Shown: positions 43,165 through 53,104, numbered from the stretch's first letter. The stretch is DNA of 62,954 nucleotides from Candidatus Nanopelagicaceae bacterium (GCA_947454735.1 CANGLK010000005.1:1-62954), one strand, 5' to 3'. Notes: generated from the sequence alone by a model not told the origin. Program-made: numbers and translations.

Positions 43165-45084
43165 ATGTCAGATCTCACCGGCGAACTTATCGATGGGCGC
43201 TATCAGCTCCTTCGCCAAGTCGCCTCAGGTGGAATGGCGAGCATCTACGAAGGCTTCGATACTCGCCTCGATCGCAAAGTTGCAGTCAAGATCATGCACT
43301 CGCATCTGGCTCAAGATGAGCAATTTGTAGATCGATTTATCCGTGAAGCGAAAGCTGCTGCGGCGCTATCTCATCCCAATATCGTTGCCGTCCAAGACCA
43401 GGGATGGAATCAGAACGGAACTCCCGCTGTCTTTATTGTGATGGAGATGGTGGAAGGCCATACCTTGCGCGAATATCTCCATGAGCAAGGGCGACTTTCA
43501 GATCGTGATGGAATTCGTTTTCTCCTCCCAGTTTTAAGTGCACTTGCTGCAGCTCATAAGCAAGGAATCGTTCATAGGGATATCAAGCCTGAAAATATCT
43601 TGGTCTCAAAAGAGGGACGCATCAAGATTGCCGACTTTGGCCTGGCAAAGGGACCGCTACTTGGGTCAACGATGACAGCTGAATCAAGCGTCATCCTTGG
43701 AAGCGTCTCCTACCTATCCCCCGAACAAGTTCAACGTGGCGTCGCTGACTCTCGCTCTGACGTATATGCAGTCGGCATCACAGCTTTCGAACTCTTCACC
43801 GGCAAGAAGCCATTTGATGGCGATGCTCCGATTCAAATTGCCTATATGCACGTCAATGAACGAGTACCACGCGTGAGCTCGGTAGTCGACGGCTTTCCTT
43901 CAGATCTCGATAATCTTATTTATAGTGCGACATCAGCAGATCCCGATGAACGCCCTCGCAATGCATCGGTATTTCATTCTCAACTTCTTGCCGTTAATGC
44001 ACGTCTTAATCCAAAAGAGAATCAACTCAGCCTTGAGCTCGATATTCCCATTAAGCCGATGCGCCCAGCGAAGAAGCAGAAGTCGCTTCGTAAGCGAATT
44101 CAAGAGCTCACCACTCCACTTCAGCTGCCCAAGGAAGAGACTGTCGCAGTTGTAGAGCGAGAAACAACCGCACAAGTGGCGAAGCGAAAGAAGGCGAGCA
44201 AGCGAGTTCGTCGCAACCGCAAGATCGCAGCAGCTCTTGCAATCGCCCTAGGTATCACCGGTTGGTATGTATTACTTGGTCCAGGTTCGCGCGTAGTTGT
44301 TCCATCGACAGTCGGTGCAACACAGTCAGAAGTCACATCAGCGCTGACTCCACTTGGTCTGACTTCAATCGTCATCGAACGTAGATATAGCGAAGAGATT
44401 GAAGCAGATCGCGTCATTGAATCAATCCCTGCAGGTGGCGGCAAAGTTGATCAAGGCGGCACTGTAAAGATTGTTCTCTCCAAAGGTCCTGAACGTTATG
44501 TAATACCAATGGTTCAGGGGCTCACTCCAGAGGCAGCACTAGCTGCAATCTCTAAATTCCCACTGAAGGTCGCAGCAAATATAGAAGTCTTTGATGCAAC
44601 GGTTCCTAAAGGTTTTGTGATATCGGCAAACCCTGCAACTGGAACAAAGGTAAAGCGCGATACAACGGTCACGCTGACGGTTTCAAAGGGAATTGAACAA
44701 GTTGCACTTGCTTCATATCTAGGCAAGAGCGGTGAACAGGCTCTCAATGAGTTAACTGGTGCAGGGTTCAAAGTCACATCAACATATGCTTTCAGCGAGA
44801 CGAAACTTATTGGTGAAGTGATTGCACAGACGCCAGCAGGTGGAGGAAGTGTTAATAAGGGAGCAGCCGTCTCGATCGTAATCTCAAAGGGCACGCAATT
44901 TGCCTACATTCCGAATCTCTACTCCATCGAGGAAGCTAAGGCTGTCAAGGCGCTTCAGGACCTCGGAGTTAAAGTTGTCGTAAAGAAGATCGGTAAGAAG
45001 ACAGTCAAGAAGGTCACAAATATCACGCCGAAGGTCGGCACAAAGGTAAAACGTGGCAGTACGGTAACCATCACAGTAGGGTAA
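43165..45084 (+). CDS. Ser/Thr protein kinase with four PASTA domains
   Basis: Membrane sensor kinase for cell wall growth. Residues 13-275 form the kinase domain: glycine loop VASGGMASIYEG, Lys42 in VAVKIM, HRDIKPEN (137-144) and DFGLA (157-161). A basic juxtamembrane region is followed by one membrane segment (about 353-372), then four extracellular PASTA repeats of about 65 residues, e.g. PAGGGKVDQGGTVKIVLSKG. PASTA domains bind lipid II or muropeptides. Its position between a prenyl synthase and aroG corresponds to pknL of Mycobacterium, but PknL there lacks PASTA repeats. It follows the kinase gene by 10 bp and precedes nfo by 4 bp. Confidence 0.95.
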   Translation: MSDLTGELIDGRYQLLRQVASGGMASIYEGFDTRLDRKVAVKIMHSHLAQDEQFVDRFIREAKAAAALSHPNIVAVQDQGWNQNGTPAVFIVMEMVEGHTLREYLHEQGRLSDRDGIRFLLPVLSALAAAHKQGIVHRDIKPENILVSKEGRIKIADFGLAKGPLLGSTMTAESSVILGSVSYLSPEQVQRGVADSRSDVYAVGITAFELFTGKKPFDGDAPIQIAYMHVNERVPRVSSVVDGFPSDLDNLIYSATSADPDERPRNASVFHSQLLAVNARLNPKENQLSLELDIPIKPMRPAKKQKSLRKRIQELTTPLQLPKEETVAVVERETTAQVAKRKKASKRVRRNRKIAAALAIALGITGWYVLLGPGSRVVVPSTVGATQSEVTSALTPLGLTSIVIERRYSEEIEADRVIESIPAGGGKVDQGGTVKIVLSKGPERYVIPMVQGLTPEAALAAISKFPLKVAANIEVFDATVPKGFVISANPATGTKVKRDTTVTLTVSKGIEQVALASYLGKSGEQALNELTGAGFKVTSTYAFSETKLIGEVIAQTPAGGGSVNKGAAVSIVISKGTQFAYIPNLYSIEEAKAVKALQDLGVKVVVKKIGKKTVKKVTNITPKVGTKVKRGSTVTITVG

Positions 45085-45088
45085 GCCG

Positions 45089-45955
45089 GTGCCTGCAAAT
45101 AAGAATTCACGTCCACGTATCGGTGCTCATACTCCTACTTCAGGAGGAATGGCTAAACGCTCCATTGCATATGCTGAAGCAACAGGGGCTGAAGCGATTC
45201 AAGTCTTCACCTCAAACCCTCGCGGGTGGGCTATGCCAGAGACAAATCATGAAGCAGATGCGCTCTTTCGCGAGAAGGCAGATGCGCTCGATCTCGAGGT
45301 CTATGTTCACGCGCCCTTTCTTATCAACCTCGGCTCCCCTACTGAAGACACTTATAAGAACTCTTTAGCTTCTACTGCATACTCACTTACGCGCGGCCAA
45401 GAGATCGGCGCACTCGGTGTCGTTGTTCATACTGGTTCAGCTGTAAAGGAAGAGTTTGTTGATCAAGCTTGGAAGCAGATCAATAAGGGCATGATGCCAA
45501 TTCTTGAAAAGCTCGGTGATGACGCTCCGATGTTGCTCTTAGAGCCAACTGCCGGTCAAGGTCAATCACTTGTAAAGCGGTTAGAAGATTTAGAGAAATA
45601 CCTCAAGGCTCTTGAATACCACCCAAAGGTTGGAATCTGTCTCGATACCTGCCATGTATTTGCTGCTGGTCACGACATCGCAAAGAAAGGTGGAATGAAA
45701 GAGACCCTAGATCTTCTTGTTGAGGTTGCAGGAATCGAACGCATTCAATTAATCCATGCAAATGATTCGATGGATGTATGCGGCGCGCTCAAGGATCGCC
45801 ATCAAAATATCGGCAAGGGATTTATTGGCGAAGCTCCATTTAAGGAACTTCTCAAGCATCCTGCAGTTGTTAACGCCCCTCTCATTCTCGAGACTCCAGG
45901 AATGGAGCCAGAACATGGCGAAGAAATCGCCCTGTTGAAAAAGCTTCGCGGATGA
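45089..45955 (+). CDS. nfo: Endonuclease IV (AP endonuclease)
   Basis: Repairs abasic sites and blocked 3' ends in DNA. The 288-residue TIM barrel has the zinc-site residues in VHAPFLINLGSP, VVHTGSAV, LLLEPTAGQG, CLDTCHVFAAGHD, IHANDS and DRHQNIGKGFIG, ending PLILETPG. It starts at GTG 45089, four bases after the kinase stop, and its stop overlaps the EamA ATG (ATGA). Confidence 0.95.
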   Translation: MPANKNSRPRIGAHTPTSGGMAKRSIAYAEATGAEAIQVFTSNPRGWAMPETNHEADALFREKADALDLEVYVHAPFLINLGSPTEDTYKNSLASTAYSLTRGQEIGALGVVVHTGSAVKEEFVDQAWKQINKGMMPILEKLGDDAPMLLLEPTAGQGQSLVKRLEDLEKYLKALEYHPKVGICLDTCHVFAAGHDIAKKGGMKETLDLLVEVAGIERIQLIHANDSMDVCGALKDRHQNIGKGFIGEAPFKELLKHPAVVNAPLILETPGMEPEHGEEIALLKKLRG

Positions 45956-46839
45956 GCCACTCGCACGAGAGAAAGATGAAGATTGCCCCATGGGCACTTC
46001 TCGCAGTTGCAGCAGCATGGGGATATGCATTTGTTGTGATGAAGGATGCGATTGAAAAACAGAGCGTCAATAGCTTCCTCTTCTCACGTTTTGCTGTTGC
46101 CGTCATCGCAATGGTTGCTCTCAAGCCATCAGTCATCCGAAACCTCAATAAAGATATTCTTCGCAAGGGATTTCTTGCCGGACTCTTTCTTGGTTCCGGT
46201 TATATCTTCCAGACTTTAGGCCTCAAGCTCACAGGTGCTGCAATCACTGGATTCATCACAGGTCTCTATGTCGTTGCTACTCCTGTTATCGCTGCAGTAT
46301 TTCTTCGCCATAGAATTTCACGTTTTACATGGGTTTGCGTTGCACTTGCAACAGCAGGACTTGCCCTTCTCTCGCTCCATGGTTGGAGCGTCGGCTTCGG
46401 TGAATTTTTGGTATTGATGAGCGCAATCGGTTTTGGTGCACACATCATCGCCTTAAGTCAGTGGAGCAATGGACTTGATAGCTACACCTTCACCGTTGTG
46501 CAGCTCACCACATGTGCAGTTCTCACTGGAGTAATTTCGATTGGCCAAGGTTATGAAGCGCCAGCTGATACAACTGGGTGGCTCGTCGTTTTCTACACAG
46601 CAATCCTCTGCACAGCTGTCGCATTTATGATTCAAACCTGGTCGCAGGCGCATATGACACCAACTAAGGTGGCGGTCATTCTCACGATGGAAGTTGTCTT
46701 TGCAGCGGTCTTCGCAGTGCTCTTTGGAGGAGAGTCTTTAACGCTCCAAGCTCTCATCGGCGGCATCCTCGTGGTAATTGCAATGTTTGCCATCGTCATC
46801 AAGGGTGAAGAGAGCGTAGAATCCACGCATGGCAATTGA
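45952..46839 (+). CDS. EamA (DMT superfamily) transporter
   Basis: A 295-residue membrane protein with ten segments in two EamA repeats: AAWGYAFVVMKDAIEKQSVN with SRFAVAVIAM, and FYTAILCTAVAFMIQTWSQ with VFAVLFGGESLTLQALIGG. Such proteins export amino acids or metabolites; no substrate can be named. It overlaps nfo by four bases and ltaE by eleven, so cotranscription with threonine aldolase is likely, which might hint at amino acid export. Confidence 0.88.
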   Translation: MSHSHERKMKIAPWALLAVAAAWGYAFVVMKDAIEKQSVNSFLFSRFAVAVIAMVALKPSVIRNLNKDILRKGFLAGLFLGSGYIFQTLGLKLTGAAITGFITGLYVVATPVIAAVFLRHRISRFTWVCVALATAGLALLSLHGWSVGFGEFLVLMSAIGFGAHIIALSQWSNGLDSYTFTVVQLTTCAVLTGVISIGQGYEAPADTTGWLVVFYTAILCTAVAFMIQTWSQAHMTPTKVAVILTMEVVFAAVFAVLFGGESLTLQALIGGILVVIAMFAIVIKGEESVESTHGN

Positions 46840-47860
46840 TCTTCGCTCAGATACAGTCACGCGACCATCTCAGGGAATGCGCGATGCAATTGCATCTGCC
46901 GCAGTCGGTGATGATGTATATGGCGATGATCCAACAGTCAATTCTCTTGAAGAACGTGTCGCTGCGATGTTCGGTATGGAGGCTGGCCTCTTCTCCCCTA
47001 CGGGCTCTCTTGCCAATCAACTCTTAATCCGCACCTTGGTAAAGCCAGGTGAAGAGCTCCTTACTGAAGAACGTGCCCACATCGTCCGCGCTGAACTCGG
47101 TGCTGGTGCAGTATTTAGCGGAATTACTACTCGTACATGGCACTCAGAGCGTGGCCTTCTTAACGCCGATGCCCCACTCGCTCTCGCTCATGAAAATGCC
47201 GGACCATATTTAGTTTCAACTACCGCTATTGCTATTGAAAATACACATAACTTCGGCGGCGGAACTGTTCAACCTATCTCTGAGATTGCCCGACTAAGTA
47301 CAGAGGCGCGCCAACGCGGAATTTCAATGCACCTCGATGGCGCCCGAATTTGGAATGCCCATGTTGCATCTGGCGTTGCCTTCAATGAATTTGGAAAGCA
47401 CTTCGACACGATCAGCGTCTGCCTCTCCAAGGGCCTTGGGGCGCCAGTTGGATCTATCTCTCTCGGTAGCAAAGCAACGATTGCCGAATGTCGCATCTGG
47501 CGTAAGCGCTACGGCGGCGGAATGCGCCAGATCGGTCTCCTTGCAGCTGCAGGTCATTACGCACTTGATCACAATATTGAACGCATGACAGATGACCATG
47601 CACGTGCCAAGAAGATGGCAGTTGCTCTCGCTGCACACGATTCAACTCTGATTGATCCAACAACGGTAGAAACAAATATCGTTGGACTCGAGCTCTCGCA
47701 GACGGGCATCACGGCAGCGGATTTCGCAGCTCGTTGTAAGGAGAAGGGTCTATGGATTAGCGCGCTCGGTAAGAGCTATGCCCGTCTTGTGACTCACCTT
47801 GATTTTGATGACGCGCAGTGTGATGAAGCTATTGCCATCATGCTTGACGTTCTTGGTTAG
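46829..47860 (+). CDS. ltaE: L-threonine aldolase (low-specificity type)
   Basis: PLP enzyme that splits threonine or allo-threonine into glycine and acetaldehyde. The 343-residue fold I protein shows [11 protein letters not shown] at the N-terminus, [22 protein letters not shown] and the PLP lysine in [12 protein letters not shown]. The stop overlaps the ogt stop by 4 bp in convergent orientation. Confidence 0.94.
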   Translation: MAIDLRSDTVTRPSQGMRDAIASAAVGDDVYGDDPTVNSLEERVAAMFGMEAGLFSPTGSLANQLLIRTLVKPGEELLTEERAHIVRAELGAGAVFSGITTRTWHSERGLLNADAPLALAHENAGPYLVSTTAIAIENTHNFGGGTVQPISEIARLSTEARQRGISMHLDGARIWNAHVASGVAFNEFGKHFDTISVCLSKGLGAPVGSISLGSKATIAECRIWRKRYGGGMRQIGLLAAAGHYALDHNIERMTDDHARAKKMAVALAAHDSTLIDPTTVETNIVGLELSQTGITAADFAARCKEKGLWISALGKSYARLVTHLDFDDAQCDEAIAIMLDVLG

Positions 47861-48357
47861 TCGAGCGCACCTTCGTGTTGTAATAGCCAGATCTTCTTAT
47901 TGACTCCCCAACCATAGGCACCGATTGCGCCACCTGACTTAATAATTCGGTGGCAAGGGATGATTACAGCAATTTTATTTTTGGCACATGCACTACCTGC
48001 AGCGCGGACGGCAGCTGGGCTACCTGCCCGATAAGCAAGATCTGCATATGACTCCATCGCGCCAGCTTTAATCTTGCGCATCGATGACCAGGCAGCTTGA
48101 GAGAAATCTCCACCCGGTTGTTTTACCTTGATTGAGTTAATCGCTTTGAGATCGCCATCGAAGTAATCTTCAAGGGCATCTGTAATTCCTGTGATTTTTG
48201 TGCTCTTGCCAATCTTCTCCTCCAACTCCTTAGGAGTAAGCGAGGCGAGTAGATCTTGAAAGCCTGAGAGATTGAGCCCGAGAACGGTCTCACCACGTGT
48301 CAGAAGATAGAGCTTGCCAATAGGCGAAGCCATCGTGGTGGAGAGGAGTTCTGCCAT
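47857..48357 (-). CDS. ogt: Methylated-DNA--protein-cysteine methyltransferase
   Basis: Suicide repair protein that removes O6-alkyl groups from guanine. The 166-residue protein has a ribonuclease-like N-domain and the DNA-binding C-domain with SYADLAYRAGSPAAVRAAGSA and the active-site VIIPCHRII, whose Cys accepts the alkyl group. The start is ATG 48357, 7 bp after the aroG stop; the longer frame to 48390 would overlap aroG. Confidence 0.93.
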   Translation of the reverse strand: MAELLSTTMASPIGKLYLLTRGETVLGLNLSGFQDLLASLTPKELEEKIGKSTKITGITDALEDYFDGDLKAINSIKVKQPGGDFSQAAWSSMRKIKAGAMESYADLAYRAGSPAAVRAAGSACAKNKIAVIIPCHRIIKSGGAIGAYGWGVNKKIWLLQHEGALD

Positions 48358-48364
48358 CGTGAAA

Positions 48365-49708
48365 TTAGCGGTCGCGGAGCATCTCTGCAACGAGGAATGC
48401 GAGTTCTAGCGATTGTGAGTGATTGAGGCGTGGGTCGCACGCTGTCTCGTAACGTGATTCAAGATCTTTCTCAGAGATTTGATTTCCACCACCGAGGCAC
48501 TCAGTCACATCATCACCGGTCAACTCAATATGAATTCCGCCTGGATGTGTTCCGAGCTTCTTATGTACCTCAAAGAATCCGCGGACTTCATCGAGTACAT
48601 CTTCAAATTGACGGGTCTTGTAACCATTAGATGTTTCAAAGGTATTGCCGTGCATTGGATCGCAGACCCATAGAACTTGTGCACCGCTCTTAGTTACACC
48701 TTCAACGAGAGCAGGAAGAATCTCGCGAATCTTTGATGCACCCATACGTGTAATAAAGGTAAGGCGACCTGGTTCGCGGTTGGGATCAAGCTTTTGGATG
48801 AGAGCGAGTGCATCTTCAACGGTGGTCTTAGGTCCGAGCTTTACACCGATTGGGTTTCGTACCTTTGAAGCAAAATCAACATGTGCGCCATCCATCTGGC
48901 GTGTGCGCTCACCAATCCAGATGAAGTGTCCTGATACATCGTAAGGAAGCTCTGTGCGTGAATCGATACGTGTCAGCGCCTTCTCATATTCAATGATGAG
49001 CGCTTCATGGCTTGCGTAGAAATCAACAGCCTTAAATTCATTGGGATCAACGCCTGCAGATTCCATAAACGAGAGTGCGCGGCCAATCTCGTTAGCAACT
49101 TGCTCATACTTCTCGCCGAAAGTTGAATCCTTGATGAAGCCCTTATTCCACTCGTGTACGCGGCGAAGGTCTGCAAAGCCGCCTTGAGTGAATGCACGAA
49201 CTAAATTGAGAGTTGCAGCAGATGTGTTGTAGACCTTTACAAGGCGCTGTGGATCGGGAGTTCGAGATTCAGAAGTGAATTCAAGGCCATTTACAGCATC
49301 GCCGCGATAGGCAGGAAGCGTTACATCGCCACGAGTCTCTGTGTCATTTGATCGTGGCTTTGCAAATTGGCCAGCCATACGTCCTACCTTGATGACAGGA
49401 AGTGAAGATTGGTATTGCAAGACTGCCGCCATTTGAAGAATCGTCTTGATTCGATTGCGGATTGAATCAGCTGTTGCAGATCCAAAGGTCTCTGCACAAT
49501 CTCCGCCCTGCAACCAGAAAGCCTTACCTGCTGCAGCATCTGCAACGCGGGCTTTGAGTTCATCGCATTCACCAGCGAAGACAAGCGGTGGCAGAGTTTT
49601 GAGCTCTGCCACTGCCTTAGCTAAAGGTTCACCAGTTGGACCACCAGGCCAGTTGGGTTGTTGCGCCGCAACTGCGTTCTCGTTGAACAAGCTATCCAGT
49701 GATGTCAT
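48365..49708 (-). CDS. aroG: 3-deoxy-D-arabino-heptulosonate 7-phosphate synthase, class II
   Basis: First enzyme of aromatic amino acid and shikimate synthesis. The 447-residue plant-type (AroA-II) protein has PPLVFAGECDEL, WLQGGDCAETF, VGRMAGQFAKPRS, DPQRLVKVY, WIGERTRQMDGAHVDF, ITRMGASKI, WVCDPMHGNTF and GGIHIELTGDDVTECLGG. No class I enzyme is present in the window. A TAGGCT hexamer ends six bases before the ATG, suggesting leaderless mRNA. It lies downstream of the phosphofructokinase gene on the same strand. Confidence 0.96.
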   Translation of the reverse strand: MTSLDSLFNENAVAAQQPNWPGGPTGEPLAKAVAELKTLPPLVFAGECDELKARVADAAAGKAFWLQGGDCAETFGSATADSIRNRIKTILQMAAVLQYQSSLPVIKVGRMAGQFAKPRSNDTETRGDVTLPAYRGDAVNGLEFTSESRTPDPQRLVKVYNTSAATLNLVRAFTQGGFADLRRVHEWNKGFIKDSTFGEKYEQVANEIGRALSFMESAGVDPNEFKAVDFYASHEALIIEYEKALTRIDSRTELPYDVSGHFIWIGERTRQMDGAHVDFASKVRNPIGVKLGPKTTVEDALALIQKLDPNREPGRLTFITRMGASKIREILPALVEGVTKSGAQVLWVCDPMHGNTFETSNGYKTRQFEDVLDEVRGFFEVHKKLGTHPGGIHIELTGDDVTECLGGGNQISEKDLESRYETACDPRLNHSQSLELAFLVAEMLRDR

Positions 49709-49758
49709 GTATTTAGCCTAAAGTCTCGAAGGGAGTTGATGCGGGGTAATTACTCTGA

Positions 49759-49775
49759 CTTCGGTTTAACCGAAG
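49759..49775. other. Palindrome spanning the pfkA stop codon
   Basis: CTTCGGTTTAACCGAAG is an inverted repeat of eight bases on each side of one T, and it contains the TAA of the phosphofructokinase gene. No T-run follows on the minus strand, so it is not a classical terminator. It lies 51 bp upstream of aroG and could be an RNA hairpin or a protein site. Confidence 0.45.
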
Positions 49776-50791
49776 AAAGAGAAGACCTCTTCATAGCGAG
49801 AGATAGGAACTGTCTTCAAGACATCTGTTGCAGATGCCAATGGGACGTGAACGATATCTGTGCCGTGAAGGGCCATCATTGTTCCCCAGTCGCCCTGATG
49901 AGCAGCTGTGATTGCCTCAAGTCCGAAGCGTGAAGACAAGACTCGGTCGAATGCTGTTGGTGTTCCACCACGCTGAATGTGGCCAAGTACGGTGCAGCGA
50001 GTCTCGTAACCAGTCTTCTTCTCAATCTCCTGAGCGAGCCATTCGCCAATACCTGAAAGCTTTACGTGGCCAAATGCATCGAGCTCTTGATCCTTAACGA
50101 TCATGTCGCCATCTTGTGGAATCGCACCTTCGGCAATAACGATGATTGGTGCTGTTCCAGTCTCAAAACGTGACTTCACGTACTCGCAGACCTTATCTAC
50201 AGAGAACTTCACCTCTGGAATCAAGATGCATGCTGCATCGCCTGCAATGCCTGAGTGGAGTGCAATCCATCCTGCGTGGCGACCCATGACCTCTACGATC
50301 AATGGACGGTGATGTGATTCAGCAGTTGTGTGAAGACGATCAATCGCCTCCATTGCAATGTTAACTGATGTATCGAAGCCGAATGTGAAATCCGTGTTGT
50401 TGAGATCGTTATCGATAGTCTTTGGAACGCCGATTACCTTGACGCCTAGAGCGTGGAGCTTTGTTGCAACTCCGAGAGTATCTTCGCCACCGATTGCAAT
50501 AAGTGCATCGACTCCATGAGCCTCAAGGTTTGCCTTGATGCGCTCTACACCGCCATCGATCTTAAATGGGTTGGTACGTGATGAGCCGAGGATGGTTCCA
50601 CCCTTTGTGAGGATTGGCTTCACAGTTGCAAGATCCAAAGGCATAGTCAGACCCTCAAGAGGACCCTTCCATCCATCGCGGAAGCCTACGAAGTCGTAGC
50701 CGTACTCCTTGATTCCCTTTGTGACGACTCCACGGATTACGCCGTTAAGTCCTGGACAATCTCCACCACCTGTAAGAACACCAAAACGCAT
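49766..50791 (-). CDS. pfkA: 6-phosphofructokinase, probably pyrophosphate-dependent
   Basis: Phosphorylates fructose 6-phosphate in glycolysis. The 341-residue protein has GVLTGGGDCPGLNGVIRG, GGEDTLGVATK (residues 101-111), PKTIDNDLNNTD, DTSVNIAMEAIDRLHTTAESH, EVMGRHAGWIA and LGHIQRGGTPTAFDR. Residue 104 is Asp and residue 124 is Lys; the pair Asp104/Lys124 marks PPi-dependent enzymes, whereas ATP enzymes carry Gly104. It belongs to the actinobacterial group of Amycolatopsis PPi-PFK type. Start at ATG 50791 is supported by GGAG six bases upstream. Confidence 0.9.
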   Translation of the reverse strand: MRFGVLTGGGDCPGLNGVIRGVVTKGIKEYGYDFVGFRDGWKGPLEGLTMPLDLATVKPILTKGGTILGSSRTNPFKIDGGVERIKANLEAHGVDALIAIGGEDTLGVATKLHALGVKVIGVPKTIDNDLNNTDFTFGFDTSVNIAMEAIDRLHTTAESHHRPLIVEVMGRHAGWIALHSGIAGDAACILIPEVKFSVDKVCEYVKSRFETGTAPIIVIAEGAIPQDGDMIVKDQELDAFGHVKLSGIGEWLAQEIEKKTGYETRCTVLGHIQRGGTPTAFDRVLSSRFGLEAITAAHQGDWGTMMALHGTDIVHVPLASATDVLKTVPISRYEEVFSFFG

Positions 50792-50841
50792 CTCATACTC
50801 CAAATGTGTAAATGAATTGGGCTAAATATTTGAGCCCGAAC

Positions 50842-50853
50842 GTCAACGTTGAC
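50842..50853. promoter_or_regulatory. Candidate operator, perfect 12-bp palindrome
   Basis: GTCAACGTTGAC lies in the 100-bp divergent interval between pfkA and the esterase gene, 39 bp before the esterase ATG. The central AACGTT with CG axis resembles LacI-family operators. A second inverted repeat, GGGCT-N9-AGCCC, lies just to its left (50819-50837). The regulator is unknown. Confidence 0.4.
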
Positions 50854-50891
50854 CTGGGCCAAGTCTACCTCGCTCGTGATTTACTGGGAAC

Positions 50892-51818
50892 ATGTCACTC
50901 GCCCCAGAAATCAAAGCTTTCTTAGAGAAGCAGGCAGCATCCGGTGCACCAGCGGTCTGGGAGGCGCCATTAGCTGTGATTCGCGCAAATACTCAAGGGC
51001 GAATGGCGACATCTGGCCCAGTCGAACCAATATTTGAGATTACCAATCGCTTTATTCCAGGACCCACCTCTGATCTTCCTCTCCGTATCTATCGACCAAC
51101 AGATAATCCAACTGCACCGGCAATAGTTCACTTTCATGGCGGCGGATTCGTTCTGAACTATCTCGATATGTATGACGCTTCAATGGCGCGTCTAGCTAAC
51201 CACAGTGGATTTACGATCGTTGGGGTTCACTATCAAAAAGCCCCAGAACATCCCTTTCCGATTCCATTCGATGATTGTTATGCAACTTTGTTGTGGGTCC
51301 GCGATCATGCAGATGAATTAGGAATCAATCCGCATTGCATCGGAGTTGCAGGCGATAGCGCTGGAGCAACTCTTGCAAGCGCTGTATCTCTCAAAGCCCG
51401 GGATAATAATATTGATCTTAAATTTCAACTTCTCATTTACCCTTGCAACGGTCGAGATTTCACCACTGACTCTTATATGAATATGGCGACTGGTTTTGGC
51501 CTTTCAACGCAAGCAATGAAATGGTTCTGGGAGCAATATCTTCAAGGCGTTGCACACGATACCAATCCGTATGCAGTACCAATGGCGGCAAGAGATTTCA
51601 CTGGCTGTGCACCAGCCATTGTCATCACTGCCCAATACGACCCGCTAGTAAGCGACGGTGAAAAGTATGCATCACTTCTCCAGCGCGATGGCGTGCCTGT
51701 AATTTATAAACAATTCGATGGAATGATCCATGGCTTCTTTACAAACATGGCAGTCACACCTACTGCACGGGTTGCGATTGATTTTGCCGGCGAAGCGCTT
51801 AAGAAGTTGATTAACTAA
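50892..51818 (+). CDS. Alpha/beta hydrolase, hormone-sensitive lipase type esterase
   Basis: A 308-residue carboxylesterase. The oxyanion hole is the HGGG of VHFHGGGFVLN, the nucleophile Ser is in GDSAGATLAS, Asp in YDPLVSDGE and His in MIHGFFTNM, so the triad is complete. There is no signal peptide, so it acts in the cytoplasm. The substrate is unknown. It is divergent from pfkA and converges on glgC with a 5-bp gap. Confidence 0.9.
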   Translation: MSLAPEIKAFLEKQAASGAPAVWEAPLAVIRANTQGRMATSGPVEPIFEITNRFIPGPTSDLPLRIYRPTDNPTAPAIVHFHGGGFVLNYLDMYDASMARLANHSGFTIVGVHYQKAPEHPFPIPFDDCYATLLWVRDHADELGINPHCIGVAGDSAGATLASAVSLKARDNNIDLKFQLLIYPCNGRDFTTDSYMNMATGFGLSTQAMKWFWEQYLQGVAHDTNPYAVPMAARDFTGCAPAIVITAQYDPLVSDGEKYASLLQRDGVPVIYKQFDGMIHGFFTNMAVTPTARVAIDFAGEALKKLIN

Positions 51819-51823
51819 TTTAC

Positions 51824-53047
51824 CTACGGCGTAACGCGAATACCCTTGCCAACAACGACGATTCCTGAATCTGTCACTGTAAATCGCTGACGATCACGCT
51901 CGAGATCGACTCCAATTTGGGCGCCAGGTTCTACGACAACGCCCTTATCGATAATTGCCTTACGGATAACTGCGCGATCACCAATCTTGACGCTTGGCAT
52001 TAAGACCGAGCTATCAACAAATGCTCCAGCGCCCACATGTACATCGTACGAAGCAACGGTACGACTGACGTGGCCACCAGAGATGATTGAGCCAGCTCCG
52101 ACGATGGAATCTTGTGCGATGCCATTTTCTGAGAACTTTGCAGGTGGTAGTGATGGCGGATTTGTAAGGAGTGGCCACTCACGGTTGTAGAGATTAAAGA
52201 TTGGATGGATTGAAACTAAATCCATATGTGCATCGTAATAAGCATCGATTGAACCTACATCGCGCCAGTAACCTATATCGCGCTCGGTCGCACCCGGCAC
52301 AACGTTATGTTCGAAGTCGTAGACCTTTGCTTGGCCAGCTTCAGTAAGCATTGGAATGATATTTCCACCGAGGTCATGGCGTGATTCAAGATCTTCAGAA
52401 TCTAAGATGAGCGCTTCTTCCATTACATCGCGCTTAAAGATGTAGTTACCCATTGAGACCAAGGAGAGATCAGGATGACCTGGCATTGCAGGTGGATCTG
52501 AAGGCTTCTCATGGAACTTCTTGATAGTGATTCCATCCTCAGCTAATTCAATAACTCCAAAGTCATGCGCCTCAGAACGAGGCATACGGATCGCAGCGAT
52601 AGTGACACCTGCCCCGGTACTGAGGTGCTGGTCATACATCTGACTTGGATCCATACGGTAGACGTGGTCTGCGCCAAATACGACAACATGTTTTGGGTTC
52701 TCATCATGAATCAAATTGAAGTTCTGCAAAATTGCATCAGCTGAACCTGTATACCAACGTGGACCGAGGCGCTGCTGTGCGGGAACTGGAGTTACATAAT
52801 TTTCGAGAAGTGTGGACATGCGCCATGTAGTTGTGATGTGGCGGTCGAGAGAGTGCGACTTGTACTGAGTTAACACTGCAATCTTACGCATATCTGCATT
52901 AACAAGATTAGAGAGAACGAAATCGATGAGACGGTATGAGCCACCAAAGGGAACGGCAGGCTTTGCTCGATCTGCAGTTAATGGCATCAAACGCTTTCCT
53001 TCACCTCCGGCGAGGACGATTCCTAGTGGAACTTCAAAGCGAGCCAT
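51824..53047 (-). CDS. glgC: Glucose-1-phosphate adenylyltransferase
   Basis: Makes ADP-glucose for glycogen. The 407-residue protein has the nucleotidyltransferase loop [61 protein letters not shown] and [17 protein letters not shown], then the left-handed beta-helix C-terminus. It is divergent from glgA, with 57 bp between starts. Confidence 0.95.
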   Translation of the reverse strand: MARFEVPLGIVLAGGEGKRLMPLTADRAKPAVPFGGSYRLIDFVLSNLVNADMRKIAVLTQYKSHSLDRHITTTWRMSTLLENYVTPVPAQQRLGPRWYTGSADAILQNFNLIHDENPKHVVVFGADHVYRMDPSQMYDQHLSTGAGVTIAAIRMPRSEAHDFGVIELAEDGITIKKFHEKPSDPPAMPGHPDLSLVSMGNYIFKRDVMEEALILDSEDLESRHDLGGNIIPMLTEAGQAKVYDFEHNVVPGATERDIGYWRDVGSIDAYYDAHMDLVSIHPIFNLYNREWPLLTNPPSLPPAKFSENGIAQDSIVGAGSIISGGHVSRTVASYDVHVGAGAFVDSSVLMPSVKIGDRAVIRKAIIDKGVVVEPGAQIGVDLERDRQRFTVTDSGIVVVGKGIRVTP

Positions 53048-53104
53048 GGATAAAGGTTACTCAACTACCTATAAAGAAGCCATACTCACCGATACTCTTT
53101 CTCA

